Below are positions 33,236 through 43,057 of a stretch of 64,000 nucleotides of DNA, one piece after another. The stretch's first letter is position 1. Each line of letters starts with the position of its first letter. The DNA is from Vogesella mureinivorans (GTDB taxonomy: Bacteria; Pseudomonadota; Gammaproteobacteria; Burkholderiales; Chromobacteriaceae). The translations under genes were made by a program, and so were the position numbers. Below the pieces are notes generated by a model, which saw nothing but the letters and a program-made list of their open reading frames with translations, was not told the origin of the DNA and made no database searches. Location of the stretch: positions 124,001 through 188,000 of the forward strand of contig NZ_VMTV02000291.1 in assembly GCF_007644035.1 (NCBI RefSeq). The letters run 5' to 3'.

Positions 33236-34321
33236 TCAACCGTGCTGGCGGGCAAAATCCAGCATGAAATGCACCAATGCCTTCACGCCTTCGATCGGCA
33301 TGGCGTTGTAGATGGAAGCGCGCATGCCGCCTACCGAACGGTGGCCTTTCAGTTGCACCAGGCCGTTTTTCTTGGCTTCGGACAGGAATTGCTCTTCCAG
33401 CGCCTCGTCTTTCAGGCGGAACACCACGTTCATCTTCGAGCGGTACGGCGCGTCGATATGGCTGTAGTAGAAGCCGTTGCTGCTATCGATAGCGTGGTAC
33501 AGCAGGCCGGCTTTTTCTTCATTACGCGCGGCCATGCCTTTGATGCCACCCTGGGTCTTCAGCCATTTGAACACCAGGCCCGCGATGTAGATCGGGTAAG
33601 TGGCCGGGGTGTTGTACATGGAGTCGGCGTCGGCGTGTACCTGATAGTTCAGCATGGTAGGTGTTTGCGGCTGGGCACGGCCCAGCAGGTCTTCGCGCAC
33701 GATCACCACGGTGAGGCCGGACGGGCCGATGTTCTTCTGCGCACCGGCGTAGATCAGGCCAAACTTGGACACATCGATCTCGCGCGACAGGAAGTCCGAC
33801 GACATGTCGCATACCAGCGGCACGCTACCGGTATCGGGGATGGCACTGTATTGCAGGCCGCCGATGGTTTCGTTGGAGGTGTAGTGGAAGTACGCGGCAT
33901 CGGCGCGGCACTGCCAGGTATCGACTGCCGGCACGGTGGCGTAGTGGCGGTCGGCGCTGCTAGCCACCACGTTCACCTGGGTATAACGCTTGGCTTCTTT
34001 TACCGCCAGGCGCGACCAGTGGCCGGTATCCAGCACGTCTACCACGCCATCTGCCGGTGCCAGGTTCAGCGGCACCATGCAGAACTGCTGCGACGCACCG
34101 CCCTGCATGAACAACACCTTGTAGCCGGCGGGAATCTGCAGCAGCTCGCGCAAGTCTTGCTCGGCGTCGTGGATGATTTCCATGAACTCTTTGCCGCGGT
34201 GGCTCATTTCCATCACCGACATGCCGGAGCCGTGCCAGTCCAGCAACTCGGCTTGCGCCGTGGCCAGAACTTCGTGTGGCAGTACGGCGGGGCCAGCCGA
34301 AAAGTTGTACACCTTTGCCAT
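33236..34321 (-). CDS. serC: Phosphoserine aminotransferase SerC
   Basis: 361 residues, PLP enzyme of serine and pyridoxine synthesis. The start MAKVYNFSAGPAVLP is invariant for the family. The PLP lysine lies in GAQKNIGPSG; the phosphate-binding SGMSVMEMSHRGKEF is intact. The frame is open upstream, but conservation starts at 34321. Confidence 0.95.
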   Translation of the reverse strand: MAKVYNFSAGPAVLPHEVLATAQAELLDWHGSGMSVMEMSHRGKEFMEIIHDAEQDLRELLQIPAGYKVLFMQGGASQQFCMVPLNLAPADGVVDVLDTGHWSRLAVKEAKRYTQVNVVASSADRHYATVPAVDTWQCRADAAYFHYTSNETIGGLQYSAIPDTGSVPLVCDMSSDFLSREIDVSKFGLIYAGAQKNIGPSGLTVVIVREDLLGRAQPQTPTMLNYQVHADADSMYNTPATYPIYIAGLVFKWLKTQGGIKGMAARNEEKAGLLYHAIDSSNGFYYSHIDAPYRSKMNVVFRLKDEALEEQFLSEAKKNGLVQLKGHRSVGGMRASIYNAMPIEGVKALVHFMLDFARQHG

Positions 34322-34353
34322 GTCAGACCTCTGTCTCTTTGTCTCTGATAATG

Positions 34354-34380
34354 AAAAAGCCACGCGCGCGGCGTGGCTTT
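34354..34380 (-). terminator. Intrinsic terminator of the gyrA/thioesterase unit
   Basis: AAAGCCACGC / GCGTGGCTTT on the minus strand, 10-bp stem, followed by TT and a T-rich stretch. Confidence 0.8.
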
Positions 34381-34384
34381 GTGT

Positions 34385-34831
34385 CTAGCTGCCGGCGCTG
34401 AGCAAAAAATGCGCTCGCGCTACCGCCACCGGCTTCTTGCGGTCTTCCTGCCATGCCTCGATCAGCACGTGCGCCACCCGCTTGCCCTGCTTGGTAATCT
34501 CGCAGCGGGCATACAGTGTTTGCGCGCGGCCGCTGCGCAGGTAGTCCAGTGAAAAATCCACAATCTTGGGGGCTTCCTGCGATTCGCGCCCCCACATCAG
34601 GTGCAGCAGTGCGGCGTTTTCCAGAAAGCCGCCAATCAGCCCGCCATGCAGTGCAGGCAGGGTGGTATTGCCGACATTACGCTCGTAAAACGGCAGCGAA
34701 AACAGCAGCTCGCCATCGTCGCCTTCGCCAAACTCCACGCCCATCAGGCGGGCGTACGGCACGGCGGCAATCACCTCAGCGTAGCGCTTTTCGTCGCGCA
34801 GGCGGTCGAAGGTTTCCATGAACTGGCTCAT
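34385..34831 (-). CDS. PaaI-type hotdog thioesterase
   Basis: 148 residues with the hotdog pattern YERNVGNTTLPALHGGLIGGFLENAALLHL and the VDFSLDYLRSGRAQTLYARCEITKQGKRVAHV strand pair. Likely a thioesterase for acyl- or phenylacetyl-CoA-type substrates. Its ATG overlaps the end of the upstream hotdog gene (ATGA). Confidence 0.8.
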   Translation of the reverse strand: MSQFMETFDRLRDEKRYAEVIAAVPYARLMGVEFGEGDDGELLFSLPFYERNVGNTTLPALHGGLIGGFLENAALLHLMWGRESQEAPKIVDFSLDYLRSGRAQTLYARCEITKQGKRVAHVLIEAWQEDRKKPVAVARAHFLLSAGS

Positions 34832-35301
34832 GGTTTGTCCTCCACCTGCAGCATGGGTTTGGGGTTGGAGCCGCGCATGAAGGTAGCCACGCCGTGGGCA
34901 ATCGGGTCATCCGGTGAGTCGTGATAGCACACGGCGCGGGTAAAGGCGATCTGGCTGGCCATGCGGTAGCATTCTGCCGTGCAGTAGATTGCCTTGCCGG
35001 GGGTGGCGGCCTTCAGGTAGTCGATGCGCAGGTCCAGCGTGGCGATGGTTTCGTAGTCCTGCATATTGGCCGCCACCGATACCGCACTGGTGGTGTCGAC
35101 GATGGAGGTAATTACCCCGCCGTGCACCACGCCGGTGGCGGGGTTGCCTACCAGGTCTTCGCGCCACTGCACCCGCAGCGTTGGCTTGCGGCCAACGGTA
35201 CCCAGGTATTCAAAGCCCAGGGTGCGGCAATGCGGCAAGCTGACAAACAGCTCGCCCATCGCCGTCAGCACCTCGGGGTTGGCCGCATCGGCATGGCTCA
35301 T
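34828..35301 (-). CDS. Second PaaI-type hotdog thioesterase
   Basis: 157 residues. The conserved [19 protein letters not shown] helix and the [18 protein letters not shown] strands define the PaaI/YigI thioesterase group. It sits between gyrA and the other thioesterase with 4-base overlaps at both ends. Two tandem hotdog genes after gyrA suggest a local duplication, though they are well diverged. Confidence 0.82.
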   Translation of the reverse strand: MSHADAANPEVLTAMGELFVSLPHCRTLGFEYLGTVGRKPTLRVQWREDLVGNPATGVVHGGVITSIVDTTSAVSVAANMQDYETIATLDLRIDYLKAATPGKAIYCTAECYRMASQIAFTRAVCYHDSPDDPIAHGVATFMRGSNPKPMLQVEDKP

Positions 35302-37988
35302 TCAGCCGCGCCCTCGCCTGCCTCGGCGGCTGGTGCTGCGCCATCCTCTGCAGCCAGCTCGGCATCCACGTCAGCCTCGCCAATTTCTTCACTGCTGTCT
35401 TCGCTTTCGGCCACTTTCACCAGGCATACCAGCTTCTCGCCTTCGTCCAGGTTGATCAGGCGCACGCCCTGGGCCGAGCGGCCGGTTTCGCGGATCTGGT
35501 CTACCTTGGTACGAATCAGCACGCCGCCGGTGGTAATCAGCATCACGTCGTCGCTGTCTTCCACCAGGCTGGCCGACACCAGGCCCAAGCCGGTTTTGTC
35601 GGTGAGGTCCATGGCGATGACGCCCTGGGTACCACGGCTGGTCTGGCGGAACTCACCCACGCGGGTACGTTTGCCGTAGCCGCCATCGCTGGCGGTGAGC
35701 ACCTGCTGCTCGTCGCTATTGGCCACCAGCAGCGAGATGACCTGCTGGCCGTCGGCCAGCATCATGCCGCGCACGCCGCCAGCGGTACGGCCCATGGCGC
35801 GTACATTGGCTTCGGCAAAGCGCACGGCCTTGCCGGCGTTGCTGAACAGCATGACCTGGTCGCTACCGCTGGTCAGGGCCACGCCCACCAGGGTGTCGCC
35901 TTCGTCCAGTTTCACGGCGATGATGCCGGCGGTACGCGGGCGGCTGAAGGCCTCCAGCGGGGTTTTCTTCACGGTGCCGTTGCCGGTACACATGAACACG
36001 AACGGGCCTTCAACCTTGTCGCTGACCTCGGCGTCGTCGTCCAGCTCCGGCTCGTTACCGGTAAAGGCTTTCACCGGCAGCATCGCACTGATTTTTTCGC
36101 CATCCTGCAGCGGCAGCACGTTAACGATAGGCTTGCCACGGCTGGTACGGCCGCCTTGCGGCATGTTGTACACCTTGATCCAGTAGCAGCGGCCAAAGCT
36201 GGAGAAGCACAGCACGTAGTCGTGGGTGTTGGCCACGAACAGGGTATTGATAAAATCGTCGTCCTTGGTCGCCGCCGCCTGTTTGCCACGGCCGCCACGA
36301 CGCTGCGCCTGGTAGTCGCCCACCGGCTGCGCTTTCAGGTAGCCGGTATGCGACAGGGTTACCACCATTTCCTGCGGGGTGATCAGGTCTTCGATGTTGA
36401 TGTCGCCACCGAACGGCTCGATCTCGGAGCGGCGCTTGTCGCCGTATTGCAGGCGGATAGCGCTAAGCTCGTCGTGAATGATCTGGTTGATGCGTTCCGG
36501 GCGCGCCAGGATATCGATCAGGTCCAGAATGGTTTCCATGATCTCGCGGTACTCGCCCACGATTTTGTCCTGCTCCAGGCCGGTAAGGCGCTGCAGGCGC
36601 AGGTCCAGAATAGCCTGGGCCTGGGCTTCGGACAGGTAGTAGCCGTCTGCGTGCAGGCCCAGGTTGGCCGCCAGGCCTTCCGGGCGGGCCTGGCTCTGGT
36701 CTACGCGGGCCAGCATGCCTTCCACCAGCTCCGAGCGCCAAGCGCGGCCCAGCAGGGCTGCCTTGGCTTGTGGCGGCGCTTCGGATGCCTTGATCAACGC
36801 AATGATGTCGTCCACGTTGGACAGCGCCACGGCCAGGCCTTCCAGGATATGGCCGCGTTCGCGCGCTTTGCGCAGCTCGAAAATGGTACGGCGCGTAACC
36901 ACCTCGCGGCGGTGACGCAGGAATTCGTCAATGATCTGTTTCAGGTTCAGCAGGCGCGGCTGGCCGTCGACCAGGGCCACCATATTGATACCGAAGCTAT
37001 CTTGCAGCTGGGTCAGCTTGTACAGGTGGTTCAGCACCACCTCGGGCATTTCGCCACGTTTGAGCTCGATTACCACGCGCATACCGGATTTGTCCGATTC
37101 GTCGCGCAGGTCGGAAATGCCTTCGATCAGCTTTTCGCGTACCAGCTCGCTGATGCGCTCCAGCAGGCGGGCCTTGTTCACCTGGTACGGAATTTCGTCC
37201 ACGATGATGGCCTGGCGGTCGCCCTTGCCGATGTCTTCAAAGTGCACACGGGCGCGCATGATGGCGCGGCCACGGCCGGTACGGTAGGCTTCCTTGATGC
37301 CGGCGGTACCGTAGATGATGCCGGCGGTAGGGAAATCTGGCGCCGGGATGATGTCGATCAGCTCGTCGATGGTCATCTCGCTATTGGCCAGCAGGGCCAG
37401 GCAACCATCGATGACTTCGCTGATGTTATGCGGCGGAATGTTGGTTGCCATACCCACGGCAATACCGGAGCTGCCGTTAATCAGCAGGTTCGGAATGCGT
37501 GCAGGCAGGATCAGCGGCTCGTGCTCGGAGCCGTCGTAGTTGGGCCCGAAGTCGACGGTTTCCTTGTCGATATCAGCCAGCAGCTCGTGCGCAATGCGCG
37601 ACATGCGGATTTCGGTATAACGCATCGCGGCGGCGTTATCGCCATCCACCGAGCCAAAGTTACCCTGGCCGTCTACCAGCGGGTAGCGCAGGCTGAAGTC
37701 CTGCGCCATACGCACGATGGTGTCGTACACCGCACTGTCGCCGTGCGGGTGGTATTTACCGATCACATCACCCACGATACGGGCAGACTTCTTGTAGGCA
37801 CGGTTCCAGTCGTTCGACAGTTCGTGCATGGCAAACAGCACGCGGCGGTGTACCGGCTTCAGGCCGTCGCGCACGTCCGGCAGGGCACGGCCCACGATGA
37901 CGCTCATGGCGTAATCGAGATAAGAACGACGCATCTCCTCTTCGAGGCTGATGGGAAGCGTTTCCTTGGCAAAAAGCTGGTCGGTCAT
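35298..37988 (-). CDS. gyrA: DNA gyrase subunit A
   Basis: 896 residues. With GyrB it introduces negative supercoils. The catalytic Tyr lies in the segment MRYTEIRMS. The quinolone-resistance region reads [17 protein letters not shown], with Ser83- and Asp87-equivalents unchanged (a sensitive type). The C-terminal beta-pinwheel has the GyrA box (QRRGGRGK), then an acidic tail. The start at 37988 (MTDQLFAKE) matches conservation. Confidence 0.97.
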   Translation of the reverse strand: MTDQLFAKETLPISLEEEMRRSYLDYAMSVIVGRALPDVRDGLKPVHRRVLFAMHELSNDWNRAYKKSARIVGDVIGKYHPHGDSAVYDTIVRMAQDFSLRYPLVDGQGNFGSVDGDNAAAMRYTEIRMSRIAHELLADIDKETVDFGPNYDGSEHEPLILPARIPNLLINGSSGIAVGMATNIPPHNISEVIDGCLALLANSEMTIDELIDIIPAPDFPTAGIIYGTAGIKEAYRTGRGRAIMRARVHFEDIGKGDRQAIIVDEIPYQVNKARLLERISELVREKLIEGISDLRDESDKSGMRVVIELKRGEMPEVVLNHLYKLTQLQDSFGINMVALVDGQPRLLNLKQIIDEFLRHRREVVTRRTIFELRKARERGHILEGLAVALSNVDDIIALIKASEAPPQAKAALLGRAWRSELVEGMLARVDQSQARPEGLAANLGLHADGYYLSEAQAQAILDLRLQRLTGLEQDKIVGEYREIMETILDLIDILARPERINQIIHDELSAIRLQYGDKRRSEIEPFGGDINIEDLITPQEMVVTLSHTGYLKAQPVGDYQAQRRGGRGKQAAATKDDDFINTLFVANTHDYVLCFSSFGRCYWIKVYNMPQGGRTSRGKPIVNVLPLQDGEKISAMLPVKAFTGNEPELDDDAEVSDKVEGPFVFMCTGNGTVKKTPLEAFSRPRTAGIIAVKLDEGDTLVGVALTSGSDQVMLFSNAGKAVRFAEANVRAMGRTAGGVRGMMLADGQQVISLLVANSDEQQVLTASDGGYGKRTRVGEFRQTSRGTQGVIAMDLTDKTGLGLVSASLVEDSDDVMLITTGGVLIRTKVDQIRETGRSAQGVRLINLDEGEKLVCLVKVAESEDSSEEIGEADVDAELAAEDGAAPAAEAGEGAAE

Positions 37989-38124
37989 GGAAATCCGTAT
38001 CAGAGGCAAAAAATATCGCCCATTCTACCACAAACCCATGTCCGGCAAGCCCTGGCGGCACGCAGAGGGCATGCAAAAATAGCGCAAGCGCTTTTTGCGG
38101 CACATCACGCAGCACGCACCATGC

Positions 38125-38156
38125 AAAAGCCCCCTGGTCATCGCAACAGGGGGCTT
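38125..38156 (-). terminator. Intrinsic terminator of the amino-acid permease gene
   Basis: AAGCCCCCTG / CAGGGGGCTT, 10-bp perfect stem with a 10-base loop, followed by TT. Confidence 0.8.
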
Positions 38157-38174
38157 CTCTTGCCTGGCAGGCGC

Positions 38175-38918
38175 TTAGCGCGTGCCGATGTGCAGCTTTT
38201 TCTCCAGGCGGGAAATGCCCCACGCCATCAGCATGGTCAGTGCCAGGTAGATGAACGAAATCGTCAGGTACGGCTCCCAGTAGCGCGAGTACACGCCGGC
38301 CACAGTCCGCGCCGCATAGGCCAGCTCGGCCAGACCGATAGCCGACACCAGCGAGCTGTCTTTCAGCAGCATGATGGCCTCGTTACCCAGCGGTGGCAGC
38401 ATGCGGCGGAAAGCCTGCGGCACGATAACAAACTTCATGGTCTGGCCGTAGCTCAGACCCAGCGAGCGCGCCGCCTCCATCTGGCCACGGTCAATGGACT
38501 GAATGCCGGCACGGAAAATCTCGGTGATATAAGCACCAGCGTTTAGCGTCAGCGCCAGCAGGCCAGACAGGAAGGCGCCATAGTTCTGACGCAGCTCACG
38601 CGCCAGCTCGCCGTCGATCAACACGCCATCCACCGGGTGAATCAGCATGGGCATCAAGGCAAAATGCACCAGCAGAATCTGCACAAACAGCGGCGTGCCA
38701 CGGAAAAACGCTACGTACGCGGCAGAAGGCCAGCGCACGCCAAACTTCAACAGATACTTGGCGGCGCCATGCTTGGCCTCTGCCAGGCGTGCCATACCCA
38801 TAAACAGACCGATCAAGGTACCCAACACCACGGCAACCAGGGTAATACCTACGGTCATCTTTGCACCCTCGATAAACAAAGGTGCGTAATCGGCAATCAT
38901 GCCCCAACGGAAATCCAT
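38175..38918 (-). CDS. Polar amino-acid ABC transporter permease (HisM/GlnP type)
   Basis: 247 residues, about five transmembrane helices. The BPD permease signature is present (SLGLSYGQTMKFVIVPQAFRRMLPPLGNE), and so is the family's AFFRGTPLFVQ segment. It would pair with the binding protein upstream. No ATPase gene lies in this window, so the ATP-binding partner must be elsewhere. Confidence 0.9.
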   Translation of the reverse strand: MDFRWGMIADYAPLFIEGAKMTVGITLVAVVLGTLIGLFMGMARLAEAKHGAAKYLLKFGVRWPSAAYVAFFRGTPLFVQILLVHFALMPMLIHPVDGVLIDGELARELRQNYGAFLSGLLALTLNAGAYITEIFRAGIQSIDRGQMEAARSLGLSYGQTMKFVIVPQAFRRMLPPLGNEAIMLLKDSSLVSAIGLAELAYAARTVAGVYSRYWEPYLTISFIYLALTMLMAWGISRLEKKLHIGTR

Positions 38919-38937
38919 GCTCTGCTCCCGGCTTTAT

Positions 38938-38973
38938 AAAAAGAAAACGGCGGATCTGCCCGCAGACCCGCCG
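38938..38973 (-). terminator. Hairpin between binding-protein and permease genes, terminator-like
   Basis: CGGCGG-a-TCTGC / GCAGA-c-CCGCCG (two stem blocks with one mismatch), followed on the minus strand by TTTTCTTTTT. It would give strong 5' (binding protein) and weaker 3' (permease) expression, a common differential-expression device in ABC operons. Confidence 0.65.
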
Positions 38974-38985
38974 CTGCCCGTTTTG

Positions 38986-39807
38986 TTATTTGGCGCCGAA
39001 GTATTTATTGAAAATCTGGTCGTACGTACCATCAGCCTTGATGGCTTTCAGGCCGGCATTCACCTTGCCAAGTAGCTCGGTATTGCCTTTTTTCACAGCA
39101 AAGCCGTAGTACTCTGGCGCAAAGCTCTTGGTATCTTCTACCGTCGTCATGCCGTGTTGCGGGTTGTTTTTAACGTAGTTGATCACCACGCCGTTATCAC
39201 CTACCGCTGCATCCACACCACCGGTTTCCAGCTCTTTCAGGGCCAGCGGCATGTTTTCAAAGCGCTTGATATTCGGGTTGGTCTTACCCAGCAGCTTTTG
39301 CACCACCTCGTCACCGGTGGTACCGGTCTGCACGGCTACTTTCTTGTTTTTCAGGTCCTCAAAGGTTTTCACGTCCGAGACACCTTTGGCCACAGCAATC
39401 AGCTGGCGCGCTTCAAAGTACGGATCGGAAAAATCCATGCTCTGCTTGCGCTCGTCGGTAATGGTGATGGCCGACGACAGGATATCGCGATCGCCCTGAT
39501 CCACCGTGGCAAACATGCCCTCCCACGGGGTATTGATGAACTTCACCTTGAAGCCACCTTTAGCCGCCGCAGCGCTGAGCACTTCGACATCAAAGCCGAC
39601 GATTTCACCTTTGTCAGTCTGGAATTCAAACGGCGCATAGCTGGCATCCGTGCCCACTACGTACTCTTTGACATCCCCCCCCGCTGCAGACGCTTCTGCC
39701 ACAGGCGCCGAAGCCCCGGCTGCCTCTGGTGCCTTCTGGCCGCAACCAGACAAGGCAAAAGCAGACAACAGCATACCCGCCAGCAATGTTCTTCTCGTTT
39801 GTTTCAT
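38986..39807 (-). CDS. Amino-acid-binding lipoprotein (GlnH/HisJ type)
   Basis: 273 residues. A lipoprotein signal ends in LSGC. After a Gly/Ala/Glu linker comes the type-3 binding domain: VGTDASYAPFEFQTDKGEIVGFDVEVL, WEGMFATVDQGDRDILSSAITITDERKQSMDFSDPYFEA and NNGVVINYVK. The preceding promoter is given as a separate entry. Confidence 0.92.
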   Translation of the reverse strand: MKQTRRTLLAGMLLSAFALSGCGQKAPEAAGASAPVAEASAAGGDVKEYVVGTDASYAPFEFQTDKGEIVGFDVEVLSAAAAKGGFKVKFINTPWEGMFATVDQGDRDILSSAITITDERKQSMDFSDPYFEARQLIAVAKGVSDVKTFEDLKNKKVAVQTGTTGDEVVQKLLGKTNPNIKRFENMPLALKELETGGVDAAVGDNGVVINYVKNNPQHGMTTVEDTKSFAPEYYGFAVKKGNTELLGKVNAGLKAIKADGTYDQIFNKYFGAK

Positions 39808-39868
39808 CCCTAATCTCCTTGATTTCCTGCGCTGAGCCCATTTCCTTTTGGGATTGGGCTGCGTGCTA

Positions 39869-39897
39869 ATATAACAACCTCAAACTGGGGCTACAAT
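39869..39897 (-). promoter_or_regulatory. Candidate sigma70 promoter for the binding-protein gene
   Basis: On the minus strand TTGTAG, a 17-base spacer, TATATT. Confidence 0.5.
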
Positions 39898-39935
39898 GCG
39901 AAAAACCCCCGGGCCAACCGAACAGAATCATTCAA

Positions 39936-40544
39936 ATGCAATTAACCCGCACCATTGCTTCCATCCTCATCGCTGCCGTGGCATTTTCTGCCACCCCCAG
40001 CTTCGCAGAGGGTGAAGACGCCCCGCTTCCGGGCGATTTCCAGCCGGCACCTCTTCCCAAGGCACCCAAAGCCAAACCGCTGAACTTGCCACCCGCCAGC
40101 CCCGCCCCTGCGCCTGAAAAACGCAGCGAGACGCGACAGCAGCAGGCAAACCAGACAAAAACCACAAAAAAAGCCAGCGACAGCAGCAAGAAAGCCAGCA
40201 AAAACAAGCCACAAGCCAACAAACCCGGCAGCAAAGCACGCAAGGCAACACAAGTAGCCCGTACGCAAAAAGCTAGCAAAAAGCGCGCCCAGGCAAGCAA
40301 GGCAGTGGCCAAACGCCAGAAAACCACGCTGCGCAGCCAGACCAAGGCCCGCCAGAATGTACGTAGCAAAAAAGCAACGTTACTGAAACCCAAAGCCGTG
40401 CGCGAGGCAAAACGCCAGAAAACCCGCCAGAGTGCCCGCTCGCTAAAAGCAAACAGCCGCCAGGTGCAAGCTAGCAAAAAAGCGGCAAAACACAACAAGG
40501 CTGTAAAAAAGACGCGGCAGCATCTTGCCAAGCAGAAAAAGTGA
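39936..40544 (+). CDS. Exported, highly basic Lys/Ala-rich protein (histone H1-like composition)
   Basis: 202 residues. A signal peptide (MQLTRTIASILIAAVAFSATPSFA) is followed by a short acidic/Pro-rich stretch and then about 140 residues almost free of hydrophobic and aromatic residues. By hand count 52 of about 178 mature residues are Lys or Arg (37 K, 15 R). The pattern (SKKAxxKRQKTxxR, ASKKA) resembles histone H1-like tails, but a signal peptide would send it to the periplasm, where it could bind DNA, LPS or peptidoglycan. It lies next to tRNA-Thr and is divergent from the binding-protein gene. No named family. Confidence 0.65.
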   Translation: MQLTRTIASILIAAVAFSATPSFAEGEDAPLPGDFQPAPLPKAPKAKPLNLPPASPAPAPEKRSETRQQQANQTKTTKKASDSSKKASKNKPQANKPGSKARKATQVARTQKASKKRAQASKAVAKRQKTTLRSQTKARQNVRSKKATLLKPKAVREAKRQKTRQSARSLKANSRQVQASKKAAKHNKAVKKTRQHLAKQKK

Positions 40545-40564
40545 CGGCATAATTTGCCTCCTTC

Positions 40565-40640
40565 GCCGGTGTAGCTCAGTTGGTAGAGCAGCTGACTTGT
40601 AATCAGAAGGTCGAGGGTTCGACTCCTTTCTCCGGCACCA
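40565..40640 (+). tRNA. tRNA-Thr (anticodon TGT)
   Basis: 76 bases with a 3' CCA encoded. The anticodon loop reads CTTGTAA (anticodon TGT, codons ACA/ACG/ACU), the D-arm GTAGCTCAGTTGGTAGAGC and the T-loop TTCGACT. The acceptor stem has a U6-U67 mismatch and the anticodon stem a G27-A43 mismatch, both unusual; the T-stem uses two G-U pairs. Confidence 0.93.
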
Positions 40641-40645
40641 ATACC

Positions 40646-40678
40646 AAAAACCCCGCACAGTTACTGTGCGGGGTTTTT
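40646..40678. terminator. Bidirectional intrinsic terminator after tRNA-Thr
   Basis: 15-bp perfect stem AAAAACCCCGCACAG / CTGTGCGGGGTTTTT with a 3-base loop. It serves the tRNA (plus) and the ABC exporter gene (minus). Confidence 0.9.
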
Positions 40679-40719
40679 GCTTTGCCCTGCTACCCTGCCT
40701 GGCGGCAGGGCGGCTGTCA

Positions 40720-42516
40720 TCAAGCTGGCTCTATCGCCTCGCCCTCTTGCTGCAAACGCCACATTTCCGCATAGCGCCCACCCTGCGCCAGCAGCTCGCG
40801 GTGTGTGCCGCGCTCCACAATACGCCCGCCATCCATCACCAGAATGCAGTCGGCCTCGGCAATGGTGGACAAGCGGTGCGCAATGATCAGCGTGGTACGG
40901 TTGGCCGCAATGCTGAGCAGCTCGGCCTGGATGGCCTTTTCGGTACGCGAATCCAGCGCGCTGGTGGCCTCGTCAAAAATCAGCACCGGCGGGTTTTTCA
41001 GAATGGTGCGGGCAATGGCCACGCGCTGCTTCTCGCCGCCCGACAACTTGAGCCCGCGCTCGCCCACCGTGGTGTCGTAGCCATCCGGCAGCCCCATGAC
41101 AAAATCGTGAATGTGCGCCGAGCGGGCGGCTTCTATTACCTCATCGCGCGTGGCATCGGGCCGGCCGTAAGCAATGTTGTAGTAGATGCTGTCGTTGAAC
41201 AGCACGGTATCCTGCGGCACGATACCGATATGCGCGCGCAGGCTGTCCTGGCTGAGCTCGCGCACATCCGTGCCGTTAAAGCGGATCGCCCCGCTGCTGA
41301 CATCGTAAAAACGGAACAGCAAGCGCGACAGCGTGGATTTGCCCGCGCCGCTGGCCCCCACCACCGCCACGGTATGGCCGGCAGGGATGTCAAAGCTGAC
41401 ATCGTGCAAGATGGTGCGCTTGGCGTCGTAGCCAAAACCCACAGCATCAAAACGGATCGCCACTTCCCGGTTAGCCAAGGGCTGCGCCGACGGGCGGTCT
41501 GCCACCTCGGCCCCCACATTCAGCAGGGTGAACATGCGCTCCATATCCGCCAGCGAATGGCGGATTTCGCGGTAAACAAAGCCCAGGAAATGCAGCGGCG
41601 CCCACAGCTGGGTAATAAAGGTGGCCACCAGCACCACATCGCCCACCGTCATCTCGCCCTGGTTTACGCCGCGTGCGGCCAACCACATGATCAGCGTGAC
41701 ACCGGTGGCAATGATCACGCCCTGCCCCGCGTTAAGGAACGATAGCGACACCTGGTTCTTGATGGCAGATTGTTCCCACGACGCCAGGTTGCCATCGTAA
41801 CGGCGGGTTTCGTAGCCCTCGTTACCAAAGTACTTGACCGTTTCGTAGTTGATCAGCGCATCAATCGCCTTGCTGTTGGCCTTGGAATCCAGGTCGTTCA
41901 TGCTGCGGCGGAACACCGTGCGCCACTCGGTAATCACCAGGGTAAACACGATATAGATAGCAATGGTGGCAAAGGTCACCACGGCAAACCAGGCATTGTA
42001 ACGATGCAGCAGAATGCCGATCACCAGCCCGATTTCCACCAGCGTGGGCAGGATGTTGAACACGGTAAAGTTCAGCAAAAAGCCGATGCCCTTGGTGCCG
42101 CGCTCGATATCACGGCTCATGCCGCCAGTCTGGCGCTCCAGATGAAAACGCAGGCTCAGGCGGAACAAGTGCGAGAACACCTCGCGCGCCACCGTGCGCA
42201 CCGCCCCCTGCACAACGCGGGCAAAAATGGCATCGCGCAGCTCGCCCAGCACGCTGGACAGCAACCGCGCCAGGCCATAGCCCGCCAAAGCCAGCAGCGG
42301 CACCACCGCCATGGTGGCCGGCAGCGACAGCTGGTCCACGATATCTTTCAGGTACAGCGGCGTGGTCACACCCGCCACCTTGGCCGCAATCAGGCAGGTC
42401 AGCGCCAGCAGCACGCGCAGCTTGAAACGCCACAGGTACGGCAGCAGGGTCTTCAGGGTTTTCAGGTCGTTACGGTCGGTAGGCGGCGGGGTATTGCCGT
42501 GGGCAAAATGACGCAT
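40720..42516 (-). CDS. ABC transporter, Atm1/HMT (ABCB7) type, transmembrane domain plus ATPase
   Basis: 598 residues. Six-helix TMD with the Atm1-type pattern TGGMSRDIERGTKGIGFLLNFT and ALINYETVKYFGNE. The ATPase domain has Walker A GASGAGKST, signature LSGGEKQR and Walker B VLIFDEATSALD. In eukaryotic mitochondria and alphaproteobacteria this group exports glutathione-linked Fe-S precursor or metal conjugates. A role in cell-wide Fe-S or metal stress is inferred. Confidence 0.9.
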   Translation of the reverse strand: MRHFAHGNTPPPTDRNDLKTLKTLLPYLWRFKLRVLLALTCLIAAKVAGVTTPLYLKDIVDQLSLPATMAVVPLLALAGYGLARLLSSVLGELRDAIFARVVQGAVRTVAREVFSHLFRLSLRFHLERQTGGMSRDIERGTKGIGFLLNFTVFNILPTLVEIGLVIGILLHRYNAWFAVVTFATIAIYIVFTLVITEWRTVFRRSMNDLDSKANSKAIDALINYETVKYFGNEGYETRRYDGNLASWEQSAIKNQVSLSFLNAGQGVIIATGVTLIMWLAARGVNQGEMTVGDVVLVATFITQLWAPLHFLGFVYREIRHSLADMERMFTLLNVGAEVADRPSAQPLANREVAIRFDAVGFGYDAKRTILHDVSFDIPAGHTVAVVGASGAGKSTLSRLLFRFYDVSSGAIRFNGTDVRELSQDSLRAHIGIVPQDTVLFNDSIYYNIAYGRPDATRDEVIEAARSAHIHDFVMGLPDGYDTTVGERGLKLSGGEKQRVAIARTILKNPPVLIFDEATSALDSRTEKAIQAELLSIAANRTTLIIAHRLSTIAEADCILVMDGGRIVERGTHRELLAQGGRYAEMWRLQQEGEAIEPA

Positions 42517-42543
42517 GCAGGCTTTCGGTGATAGCGGTGCGGC

Positions 42544-42921
42544 TTAATGCAGCACGCGCGGGGCAATCAGGTGAAACTCGGGGATCTCGGCATCAAAGGT
42601 ATGGCCATCGTCGGCTTCCATCTGGTAGCTGCCGCGCATGGTGCCATACGGGGTCGTCAGCGCCGAGCCGCTGGTATAGGTGTAGCTTTCGCCCGGCTGC
42701 AGGTGCGGGTGCTCGCCCACCACCCCCATGCCGCGTACCTCTTGCACCTTGCCGTTGGCGTCGGTAATCACCCAGTGGCGTGACAGCAGCCTGGCCGGCA
42801 GCTCGCCCGTGTTCTTGATGGTGATGCGGTAAGCAAACGCGTAGCGGTCTGCCGCCACGCTGGAATGCTGCTCCTGGTAGATAACCTCGGCCGATACGGT
42901 GATATGGTATTTCTGGCTCAC
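42544..42921 (-). CDS. apaG: ApaG/CorD-like protein
   Basis: 125 residues from a GTG with AAAGGA upstream. ApaG has a fibronectin-III/immunoglobulin-like fold of unclear function, linked to phosphate and Mg/Co homeostasis. Signature seen: [54 protein letters not shown]. It shares its 5' region with rpe on the other strand. Confidence 0.93.
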   Translation of the reverse strand: MSQKYHITVSAEVIYQEQHSSVAADRYAFAYRITIKNTGELPARLLSRHWVITDANGKVQEVRGMGVVGEHPHLQPGESYTYTSGSALTTPYGTMRGSYQMEADDGHTFDAEIPEFHLIAPRVLH

Positions 42922-43057
42922 GATAAGTCCTTTGATGCGGGCGGCCAACTACTGGCCGCCACAGCGCGATACGAAGGCTAATTGTACGCCACGCATCGCG
43001 CCGGCGGGGGCGATCGCTTACAATGCGCCCATTTCCAGCCCTGCCCACGATAACGCC

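Noticed and set aside
36156-38546. 796-codon open frame on plus strand, opposite gyrA
   Set aside because: A shadow of the strongly conserved gyrA on the minus strand; the high GC content opens the opposite frame. Composition is His/Gln/Val-rich with no domain.
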